Assembly: GCA_001701065.1 (NCBI GenBank)
Contig: DAAL01000227.1
Location: 8,484-15,783 of the forward strand
Direction: 5' to 3'
From: Bacteroidales bacterium GP4
Lineage (GTDB): Bacteria; Bacteroidota; Bacteroidia; Bacteroidales; Muribaculaceae
DNA length: 7,300 nt
The notes below the pieces were generated by a model that worked only from the letters and a program-made list of their open reading frames with translations, was not told where the DNA came from and ran no database searches. A program made the position numbers and the translations under genes. This document shows, one piece after another, positions 1-7,300 of the stretch. Position 1 is the stretch's first letter. Every line of letters starts with the position of its first letter.

Positions 1-184
1 TGTTACCCGCCATAACATTGGAGGCGGAATCACCCACTAATATCACATCCATGCCGGCTTCGTCGATTAATTTTGCCATAGAATAATCGTAGGCGGTGAG
101 CATGGCTATCTTTTCGCCTCTCTGCTTCATCTCGGAAAGGCGATGGGTTGTGACTTTTCGCTGGTCTTCAGTATAGGTGGACAT
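1..184 (-). CDS. panB: Ketopantoate hydroxymethyltransferase PanB (N-terminal part, cut by window edge)
   Basis: PanB (3-methyl-2-oxobutanoate hydroxymethyltransferase) transfers a one-carbon unit from 5,10-methylene-tetrahydrofolate to ketoisovalerate, giving ketopantoate, the first committed step of pantothenate and CoA synthesis in the cytoplasm. Reading leftwards from the ATG at 184-182 gives 61 residues beginning [16 protein letters not shown]. They contain the family's N-terminal core: the LTAYDY segment (about 29-34), then [15 protein letters not shown] (about 47-61). By comparison with E. coli PanB, the Asp of VGDS (residue 52) should be a metal ligand and the following Ser part of the substrate pocket. 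The rest of the gene (a family member is about 260-275 residues) lies left of the window. The start is supported by a good Bacteroidetes promoter 44 bases upstream. The gene is divergent from the repressor at 326. Identification is confident from motifs although only about a quarter of the protein is visible. Confidence 0.93.
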   Translation of the reverse strand, partial: MSTYTEDQRKVTTHRLSEMKQRGEKIAMLTAYDYSMAKLIDEAGMDVILVGDSASNVMAGN

Positions 185-227
185 AATTATATTTAGTATT
201 ACTTTTAAATTATTTATAAATCCGTGG

Positions 228-259
228 CAAAGTTACTATTGTTATCTTAGAGTAGCAAA
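228..259 (-). promoter_or_regulatory. Predicted Bacteroidetes -33/-7 promoter for panB
   Basis: On the minus strand TTTG (complement of 259-256) is followed after exactly 20 bases by TAACTTTG (complement of 235-228). This fits the Bacteroidetes primary-sigma pattern TTTG-N19-21-TAnnTTTG with every defined base matched. Transcription would start near 220, giving an A/T-rich leader of roughly 35 bases before the panB ATG. The pattern match is seen directly; activity is inferred. Confidence 0.7.
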
Positions 260-274
260 AAAAATCTGTAGCTA

Positions 275-305
275 TTGCATATTTTCAATTATTTTCCTAC
301 ATTTG
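275..305 (+). promoter_or_regulatory. Predicted Bacteroidetes -33/-7 promoter for the repressor-LRR-trmB series
   Basis: TTG at 275-277 is followed after 20 bases by TACATTTG at 298-305, matching the Bacteroidetes TTG-N19-21-TAnnTTTG pattern. Transcription would start about 7 bases downstream, leaving a leader of only some 10-15 bases before the ATG at 326. No Shine-Dalgarno is present, as is common in Bacteroidetes. This promoter and the divergent one at 228-259 do not overlap: 15 A-rich bases (260-274) separate their upstream elements, so a protein bound there could affect both. Confidence 0.65.
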
Positions 306-314
306 CATTGTAAA
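302..314. promoter_or_regulatory. Possible operator: imperfect palindrome over the -7 element
   Basis: TTTGCATTGTAAA is a 13-base near-palindrome: arms TTTGCA and TGTAAA pair at five of six positions around a central T. It overlaps the last bases of the predicted -7 element and the expected start of transcription, where a repressor would block initiation. TTGCAT also occurs at 275-280, in the -33 region, 28 bases upstream of its copy at 303-308. The neighbouring gene encodes a CI/LexA-type repressor, and such proteins often control themselves. Short A/T-rich palindromes arise easily by chance, so this is a weak call. Confidence 0.25.
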
Positions 315-325
315 CATTCAATAAC

Positions 326-1009
326 ATGGAAAATTTACCAAACGCACAAAGTATTATAGGACGTATACGTCACATAATGTATCTTAATCGACTCACACAG
401 ATGGGGTTGGCTAAAAAACTCGGCATTGACGCATCCAATGTGTCAAAATATCTTGCCGGTCGCCTTCCCCTGAATGATTCGTTCCTGAACCGAATCATAG
501 TAAATCTTAACATTTCAAAGGATTGGCTCAAGGAGGGCAAAGGCATCCCTTACGAGAAGGGTATGCATGCGCTGGAAGTGGTTCCGTCAGCCTTGACCAA
601 TACCGGAGGAGGCATCCCGGTGTTTGACATTGATGTCGCCGCCGGATGTACCGAGATGTCCCGTGCATTCTCGCAGGAATATGTCATAGGCACACTCAAT
701 TTCCCGCATCTTAACCCGGAATGGGTGGTGGTGCGCGCCAAAGGTGACTCTATGATGCCTAAGATTGTAAATGGCGGATATGTGGCATTCTTGCCGCAAA
801 GCGACACTGAAAACATCCTGTGGGGGCAGATTTACGTGGTGGTGATGTCTAATCGACGTGTAGTTAAGTACGTGCGCCGCCATGAGGATCCCGACAAGGT
901 TATTCTCCGCAGCGCCAATTCGGCTTACGACGACATGGATGTGCCGATGAATGAAATTCAGGCGCTTTATGTGGTGGAGCGTATCATCAACGTGCTTGAC
1001 TGCTTTTAA
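326..1009 (+). CDS. LexA/CI-like transcriptional repressor: XRE-type HTH plus S24 self-cleaving peptidase domain
   Basis: This is a predicted cytoplasmic DNA-binding repressor of 227 residues. Residues about 10-65 form a helix-turn-helix of the XRE/CI kind (TQMGLAKKLGIDASNVSKYL, about 24-43). A linker leads to a C-terminal S24 peptidase domain (about 97-225). The self-cleavage machinery appears intact: a candidate Ala-Gly scissile bond at 106-107 (DIDVAAG), nucleophile Ser142 in GDSMMP, and general-base Lys181 in RRVVKYV. In LexA and CI, contact with RecA filaments triggers cleavage and derepression; whether DNA damage is the signal here is not shown. The ATG at 326 is favoured because it lies just downstream of a good promoter and leaves a full HTH. 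The LRR gene starts 11 bases after its stop. True LexA has a winged-helix N-terminus, so this is better called a CI-type or S24-family regulator than LexA. No phage genes flank it. Confidence 0.88.
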   Translation: MENLPNAQSIIGRIRHIMYLNRLTQMGLAKKLGIDASNVSKYLAGRLPLNDSFLNRIIVNLNISKDWLKEGKGIPYEKGMHALEVVPSALTNTGGGIPVFDIDVAAGCTEMSRAFSQEYVIGTLNFPHLNPEWVVVRAKGDSMMPKIVNGGYVAFLPQSDTENILWGQIYVVVMSNRRVVKYVRRHEDPDKVILRSANSAYDDMDVPMNEIQALYVVERIINVLDCF

Positions 1010-1020
1010 ACACCTCTGAT

Positions 1021-2178
1021 ATGAGGCGCATAGGGTTGGCATTATTGGCTTTGGCTATTGCCGCAGGTGCCCATGCTCAGGATTCCGTGCTTCGTGTTCC
1101 CGGGCGTGCGGTGGCTCCTTATGCCTTCGTAGGCGATGCTTGCGCTGTCGTTGTGCTCGGCGATTCCATCGAGGAGATAGGCGAAGGGGCGTTTGCCGGC
1201 TCGTCGCTGACGGAAATTGTGATTCCGGAGAGCGTGCGCGCCATCGGACGTTATGCCTTTGCCGACTGCCGCAATCTTACTAAGGTTGTGATAGGTTCCG
1301 GCGTGGAGTCATTGCCCGAGGCTGTGTTTAAAGGCTGTTGTCGCCTGAATGAAGTGGTATTGCCCTCGACTATTCGGACGATAGGGGAGAGAGCGTTTTA
1401 TGGCACTGCGTTGACCCGGCTGGACCTGTCAGGGATGGCGGCTCTCGACACAGTGGCTGACTGGGCGTTTGCTGAATGCGGAAGCTTTGTACAGTTGTAT
1501 CTGCCTGAATCGCTTCGTCACCTCGGAACCGGCGCATTGATGGGCTGTGAATCGCTATCCGGCTTTAACCTTCCATGGAAGGTGGAAGTGGTGGAGGATT
1601 ATCTTTTCGCGGGCGATTCCTCGCTCGACGCTGCCGCAGTGCTGCATGACAATGTGGAATCAATGGGCGACTATTCTCTGTCCGGAACAAAACATTCAGC
1701 GGAAGTGGTGCTTCCCGAACATCTGAATTACATAGGAACAGGTGCCATGGAGCGGTTCCATGCCATGCGCCGGCTGGATGCAAAGGCGTTATACACCGTG
1801 CCTCAGCTGGGCGACAGTGTGTGGGGCGAAGTGGACCGTTCACGGGTGGTGCTCGACGTGCCCGATGCGTTGCGTGACGACTTCAACACTGCCGGTCAAT
1901 GGCGTGAGTTCAGTATTGCCACGTCAGGAATCGAGCAGGAGCTTGCCGCAAACGGTCTTGGCGTGACATTGAGCGACGGTAATTTAGTTATTGTGTCGCC
2001 GGTCGCGATAAATCAGGTGCGCGTGTACGATGTCTATGGACTTTCGTTGCACAACAGCACGCCACGAGCCGAAACAACCGAAATAAACCTCGCCTCGCAG
2101 CCGCGGAAGGTGTATCTTGTGGAGATAGCCACTGACGACGGTGTTTTGCATAAATTGAAATTATCTGACAATCTCTAA
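1021..2178 (+). CDS. Secreted BspA-like leucine-rich-repeat protein with a T9SS-like C-terminal domain
   Basis: 385 residues. A signal peptide (residues 1-19: MRR, hydrophobic core, then AHA before Gln20) predicts Sec export with signal peptidase I cleavage; there is no lipobox Cys. Residues about 45-260 hold a series of BspA/LRR_5 repeats of about 22-24 residues, of the form 'IP.sV..IG..AF.gC..L..v', for example at 48-71, 72-94, 95-117, 118-139 and 164-186; later copies are more degenerate. Residues about 262-300 (VVLDVP, then the D/A-rich stretch, then QWREFSI) are the usual end-cap of this family. Residues about 312-381 look like a small beta-sandwich of the type IX secretion tail kind (VRVYDVYG, then EINL, VYLVEIA, HKLKL). 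BspA-type proteins are surface or periplasmic adhesion/binding proteins; the ligand here is unknown. It starts 11 bases after the repressor, so it is probably co-transcribed with it. Confidence 0.85.
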   Translation: MRRIGLALLALAIAAGAHAQDSVLRVPGRAVAPYAFVGDACAVVVLGDSIEEIGEGAFAGSSLTEIVIPESVRAIGRYAFADCRNLTKVVIGSGVESLPEAVFKGCCRLNEVVLPSTIRTIGERAFYGTALTRLDLSGMAALDTVADWAFAECGSFVQLYLPESLRHLGTGALMGCESLSGFNLPWKVEVVEDYLFAGDSSLDAAAVLHDNVESMGDYSLSGTKHSAEVVLPEHLNYIGTGAMERFHAMRRLDAKALYTVPQLGDSVWGEVDRSRVVLDVPDALRDDFNTAGQWREFSIATSGIEQELAANGLGVTLSDGNLVIVSPVAINQVRVYDVYGLSLHNSTPRAETTEINLASQPRKVYLVEIATDDGVLHKLKLSDNL

Positions 2179-2180
2179 AT

Positions 2181-2942
2181 ATGGGAAAGAACAAACTGAA
2201 AAAATTCAATGACATGTCCACCATGGACTGTGTGTTCCAATATCCATTCGGGGTCCTTCAAGAAAAGGGATTCCCCATGAAAGGGAAGTGGCGTGAGGAG
2301 TATTTTCACAATGACAATCCCATAGTCCTTGAGCTTGGATGCGGAAAGGGCGAATACACCGTAGGGCTTGCCGAGCGATTCCCTGAAAAGAATTTCGTGG
2401 GCATTGACATAAAAGGAGCGCGCATGTGGACCGGCGCGACTCAGGTGCGTGACCGCAATATCGGGAACGCGGCGTTTCTGCGCACAAGCATCGAATTGCT
2501 CCCTCATTTCTTTGCTCCCGGCGAGGTGAATGAAATATGGATCACATTCCCTGACCCGCAGATGAAGAAGGTAAACAAACGCCTCACCGGAACCCGTTTC
2601 CTCGGGCTGTACAAGCAGGTGCTTGCCGACGGTGGTAAGATAAACTTGAAAACCGACAGCCCTTTTCTATACACTTACACCCGTGAAATGGCGTTGTGCA
2701 ATGACATTCCTCTTGTCGACGACACAGCCGACCTGTACCACGACCCCGACTACAAGGAATGGGACATCCTTAACATCCGCACCTTCTACGAGCAGCAATG
2801 GCTCGACCGTGGATTGTCCATAAAGTATCTGTCGTGGCTTCTTGACCATGCCGTTCAGCTCACCGAGCCTGATGTGGAGATCGAGCCTGACACTTACCGC
2901 AGTTTTTCGCGAGGATATCTTGAGACTTTACCTAAAAAATAG
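2181..2942 (+). CDS. trmB: tRNA (guanine-N7-)-methyltransferase TrmB
   Basis: TrmB uses S-adenosylmethionine to methylate G46 in the variable loop of tRNAs (m7G46), a cytoplasmic class I methyltransferase reaction. In this 253-residue protein the SAM-binding motif I is ELGCGKGEYT (51-60), followed by the acidic end of strand 2 in VGIDIKGAR (73-81), the family's FPDP motif in WITFPDPQMKK (120-130), LKTD (156-159), and the C-terminal T-x-Y-E block in IRTFYEQQW (199-207) that belongs to the TrmB signature. An N-terminal extension of about 45 residues precedes motif I, somewhat long for the family but coherent (KKFNDMSTMDCVFQYP). The start codon lies 2 bases after the LRR stop and the Mrp gene begins 19 bases after its own stop, pointing to co-transcription or translational coupling. 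No promoter is recognisable just upstream. All key motifs are intact. Confidence 0.95.
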   Translation: MGKNKLKKFNDMSTMDCVFQYPFGVLQEKGFPMKGKWREEYFHNDNPIVLELGCGKGEYTVGLAERFPEKNFVGIDIKGARMWTGATQVRDRNIGNAAFLRTSIELLPHFFAPGEVNEIWITFPDPQMKKVNKRLTGTRFLGLYKQVLADGGKINLKTDSPFLYTYTREMALCNDIPLVDDTADLYHDPDYKEWDILNIRTFYEQQWLDRGLSIKYLSWLLDHAVQLTEPDVEIEPDTYRSFSRGYLETLPKK

Positions 2943-2961
2943 ATAGAACATCTTATTTATT

Positions 2962-5261
<2,300 letters not shown>

Positions 5262-5286
5262 AATCCTTAACTTAGGGAGAAAAATA

Positions 5287-5322
5287 AGAGATTGCCTGAT
5301 TCCTCGGATTTAGGCAGTCTCT
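5287..5322. terminator. Strong hairpin between the esterase and manC genes; possible terminator, orientation unclear
   Basis: AGAGATTGCCT (5287-5297) pairs with AGGCAGTCTCT (5312-5322): eleven pairs, one of them a wobble. The pairing continues inward with one wobble, an A-T pair and a single T-T mismatch to TC/GA closing a CTCG apex, so 15 of 16 positions can pair. It lies 25 bases after the esterase stop and 20 bases before the manC ATG. On the plus strand it is followed by GAAACTCTAAAAACAG, with no U-tract. On the minus strand it is followed by CTTATTTTTCTCCC, a fair U-tract. It may end or stabilise the upstream mRNA, or stop antisense transcription; the choice is inference. Confidence 0.45.
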
Positions 5323-5342
5323 GAAACTCTAAAAACAGAATT

Positions 5343-6425
5343 ATGATAAATCAACACCGTTATTGCGTGATAATGTGCGGCGGTATAGGTAGCCGTTTCT
5401 GGCCCTATAGCCGTTCAGCGCGCCCCAAGCAGTTCATTGACTTCTTCGGGACAGGACGTTCGTTGCTTCAGATGAGCTACGACCGTATTTTGCCGCTTAT
5501 CCCTAAAGAGAATGTTGTGATAGTGACCAATGAGCAGTACGCTCCGCTGGTCAAGGAGCAGCTTCCCGATATTGACGATTCACAGATTCTTTTGGAGCCG
5601 GCGCGCCGCAACACTGCGCCGTGCATAGCGTGGGCGGCTTTGCACATCCATGCCATGGATCCCGAAGCGTCCATGATTGTGTCGCCGAGCGACCATCTTA
5701 TCACCCGTGAACTGGATTTCCTTGACTCTATCAGGAAGGGTTTTGAATTTGTTGAGGGGCACGACGCGCTTCTTACACTTGGAATTAAACCTACACGCCC
5801 CGAAACCGGCTACGGTTATATCCAGATAGGCAAACGCATGGAAGGCGATGTGCTTAAAGTAAAGACTTTTACCGAGAAACCTGACATAGAGCTTGCCAAG
5901 GTGTTCCTGGAAAGCGGTGAATTTTTCTGGAACTCCGGCATATTCTTGTGGAAATCCTCGACTATACTGAAAGAACTGCGCAAGTGGGTGCCTGACCTGA
6001 TGCTGCGTCTTGACGAGGGCGACGGGGTGTTCGGCACTCCTAAGGAGAAAGGCTTTATTGAGGAAAATTTCTCGTCATGTCCTAACATTTCCATCGACTA
6101 TGCCGTGATGGAGAAGGCTGACAACGTGTTTGTGGAGACGGTCAACTTCGGCTGGAATGACCTTGGCACATGGAGTGCGCTTTACGACAATTCGCCCAAA
6201 AACCGTGAAGCCAACGTCACTCAGAACTGCCGTGTCATCTCCTATAGCTCCACCGGCAACATCTTTGCCGTGGACAGCGACAAGCTTGTGGTGGTCAACG
6301 GACTGCATGACTACATCGTGGCTGATGCCGGCGATGTGCTTCTCATCTGTCCTAAAGCTGACGAGCAGAACATTAAGCACTATGTCAACGACGTAAAGAC
6401 TACTTATGGCGACAAGTTCCTCTAA
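5343..6425 (+). CDS. manC: Mannose-1-phosphate guanylyltransferase (GDP-mannose pyrophosphorylase)
   Basis: This cytoplasmic enzyme joins GTP and mannose-1-phosphate to make GDP-mannose, the donor for mannose and, after conversion, fucose in capsules, LPS and glycoproteins. The 360 residues carry the nucleotidyltransferase signature GGIGSRFWP then PKQF (13-31), SPSDHLI (114-120) with the presumed metal-binding Asp, ETGYGYIQIG (154-163), the sugar-phosphate site FTEKPD (176-181), FFWNSGIFLW (194-203) and NFGWNDLGTW (268-277). The length matches the single-domain form; the extra C-terminal isomerase domain of the 470-480-residue bifunctional ManC/AlgA proteins is absent. The ATG at 5343 comes after an A-rich leader without a Shine-Dalgarno. 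No convincing promoter is visible in the 81-base gap before it. The gene's last 20 bases overlap the next gene, so the two are probably translated from the same message. Confidence 0.93.
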   Translation: MINQHRYCVIMCGGIGSRFWPYSRSARPKQFIDFFGTGRSLLQMSYDRILPLIPKENVVIVTNEQYAPLVKEQLPDIDDSQILLEPARRNTAPCIAWAALHIHAMDPEASMIVSPSDHLITRELDFLDSIRKGFEFVEGHDALLTLGIKPTRPETGYGYIQIGKRMEGDVLKVKTFTEKPDIELAKVFLESGEFFWNSGIFLWKSSTILKELRKWVPDLMLRLDEGDGVFGTPKEKGFIEENFSSCPNISIDYAVMEKADNVFVETVNFGWNDLGTWSALYDNSPKNREANVTQNCRVISYSSTGNIFAVDSDKLVVVNGLHDYIVADAGDVLLICPKADEQNIKHYVNDVKTTYGDKFL

Positions 6426-6864
6426 TCCGCGTGTGCCTCTGCAGCAGTTTCAGTTCAGGCACAGGCTTCCCGTGCAGATACGCTTCAATGACATCGACAT
6501 GCTTGGGCATGTCAACAATGCCGTTTACCTGCAGTATCTTGACCTCGGGAAGAGCCACTACTTCGAGGATGTGGTGCCGGAGGCTGTCGACTGGAAGCAC
6601 ATAAACATTGTGGTCGTGAACATCAATTGCGACTACTATGCTCCCACCCGCATCAACGAGCCTATAGCGGTGCACACCACCACTGTCAAGGTGGGAGAAA
6701 AGAGCCTGAAGCTTGAACAGCGCATCATCAACACTGCTACCGGCGAGGTGAAGTGCCTGTGCTACACGGTCATGGCGGGATTCGACCTGGACACCGGTCT
6801 CTCGGCTCCCATCGACCGCAAGTGGGTGAAAGCTATTTCTCAGTACGAAGGACGCGAACTATGA
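6406..6864 (+). CDS. Acyl-CoA thioesterase, hotdog fold (4HBT/YbgC-like)
   Basis: 152 residues forming one hotdog domain (about 17-145). The family's N-terminal active-site block is clear: QIRFNDIDMLGHVNNAVYLQ (24-43). Asp31 sits where 4-hydroxybenzoyl-CoA thioesterase has its catalytic Asp17, and the GHVNN turn leads into the long central helix (YLQYLDLGKSHYF). Later strands follow at about 67-80 (NIVVVNINCDYYAP), 87-109 and 117-127. Such enzymes hydrolyse acyl-CoA or acyl-ACP thioesters in the cytoplasm; the preferred chain is not predictable. The ATG at 6406 lies inside the end of manC, a 20-base overlap in another frame. An alternative GTG at 6433 would remove the overlap and still leave the whole domain. 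The stop overlaps the next start as ATGA (6861-6864), typical of translational coupling. Confidence 0.88.
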   Translation: MATSSSNPRVPLQQFQFRHRLPVQIRFNDIDMLGHVNNAVYLQYLDLGKSHYFEDVVPEAVDWKHINIVVVNINCDYYAPTRINEPIAVHTTTVKVGEKSLKLEQRIINTATGEVKCLCYTVMAGFDLDTGLSAPIDRKWVKAISQYEGREL

Positions 6865-7300
6865 GGACCCTGTATGTCACTGACCTTGACGGAACGTTAT
6901 TGAACAGCGAGAGCGAAATCTCGCCTTATTCGTCCGACCTTATTTCAGCCCTGTCGCAAGACGGGGCTTTGATTACTATAGCCACGGCGCGCACTCCCGC
7001 CACGGTGGAGCACATTCTCCGCACAACCTATGTGTCCATCCCCGTGATTGTGATGACCGGGGCTTCCATGTGGGACAACACCGCCAAGCGGTACATTGAG
7101 CCGCATTTCCTTGATCCTGACACTTGCCGCGAAGTGAAAAGGATGATAAAGGAGCATGGTGTGAATCCGTTCACTTACACTTTGGGCGACGACGGATGCC
7201 TTGAAGTGTTCCATGCCCATGATTTGACCGCCGTGGAGCAGAAGTTTGTGGATGAGCGGCGGCATCTGCGCCTAAAGCATTTCCATTTCGATGATCCGCG
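6861..7300 (+). CDS. Cof-type HAD-superfamily phosphatase (5' part, cut by window edge)
   Basis: The ATG at 6861-6863 overlaps the TGA of the thioesterase gene, and the frame stays open to the window end (146 complete codons). The product begins MRTLYVTDLDGTLLNS: HAD motif I DLDGT (8-12), with Asp8 as nucleophile and Asp10 as acid/base. Motif II is the Thr in ITIATART (38-45; Thr42), a form typical of the Cof/YidA (IIB) subfamily, followed by VIVMTGASMWD (62-72), where most relatives read 'NGA'. The beginning of the IIB cap domain is seen from about residue 78 onwards. Motifs III and IV lie beyond the edge; full proteins are about 260-280 residues. Cof-type enzymes dephosphorylate sugar phosphates, phosphorylated vitamins or nucleotides, and the substrate here is unknown. 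Coupling to the thioesterase and proximity to manC indicate one operon, without proving a shared pathway. Confidence 0.88.
   Translation, partial: MRTLYVTDLDGTLLNSESEISPYSSDLISALSQDGALITIATARTPATVEHILRTTYVSIPVIVMTGASMWDNTAKRYIEPHFLDPDTCREVKRMIKEHGVNPFTYTLGDDGCLEVFHAHDLTAVEQKFVDERRHLRLKHFHFDDP

Noticed and set aside
177..359. Short plus-strand open frame of 60 codons across the divergent control region
   Set aside because: It overlaps the panB start, both predicted promoters and the repressor start. The translation is low-complexity, A/T-driven sequence with no family resemblance.
326..1009. Repressor as a prophage CI gene or remnant
   Set aside because: No integrase, excisionase, Cro-like gene, attachment repeats or phage structural genes are visible; the neighbours are core metabolic genes. 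A chromosomal regulator is the simpler reading, although the window is short.
2101..2180. A separate promoter for trmB within the end of the LRR gene
   Set aside because: TTTTG occurs near 2144-2148, but about 20 bases later there is no TAnnTTTG match. With a 2-base gap, co-transcription is more likely.
5268..5275. TAACTTAG as a possible -7 element for manC
   Set aside because: It departs from TAnnTTTG by one base, and there is no TTG at the expected upstream distance (the sequence there is CTTTTCC). The hairpin would then lie in the leader. Too weak to annotate.

Overview
The window looks like chromosomal DNA from a gut-type Bacteroidales, most likely a Muribaculaceae relative. This is inferred from protein character (PanB, TrmB and Mrp all read like Bacteroidales homologues), from two matches to the Bacteroidetes promoter pattern TTG/TTTG-N20-TAnnTTTG, and from A/T-rich leaders without Shine-Dalgarno sequences before the start codons. 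No rRNA, tRNA, CRISPR array, insertion sequence or phage structural gene is visible.

Layout. Positions 1-184 carry the 5' part of panB on the minus strand (pantothenate/CoA synthesis). A 141-base A/T-rich divergent control region follows (185-325), with one promoter for panB and one for a rightward series. Everything after that is on the plus strand: a LexA/CI-type self-cleaving repressor (326-1009), a secreted BspA-like leucine-rich-repeat protein (1021-2178), trmB (2181-2942), an Mrp/Nbp35 P-loop ATPase (2962-4068) and a secreted CE1-type esterase (4086-5261). The gaps between these genes are only 2-19 bases, so they could form one long transcript. An 81-base gap with a strong hairpin (5287-5322) separates them from a second tightly packed group: mannose-1-phosphate guanylyltransferase (5343-6425), a hotdog-fold acyl-CoA thioesterase (6406-6864, overlapping by 20 bases) and a Cof-type HAD phosphatase (from 6861, ATGA overlap, running off the right edge).

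How the genes work together. Most are housekeeping or metabolic: tRNA m7G46 modification, a carrier-type ATPase, GDP-mannose supply, thioester and phosphate hydrolysis. Two products carry export signals (the LRR protein and the esterase). The repressor heads the first group and could regulate itself and the LRR gene.

I see no clear new defence or mobile system. The points most worth a second look are an Mrp/Nbp35 homologue with no cysteine at all, the repressor/secreted-LRR pairing, the degenerate type IX-like tail on the LRR protein, and a hairpin whose U-tract lies on the side expected for a minus-strand terminator although no minus-strand gene is there.
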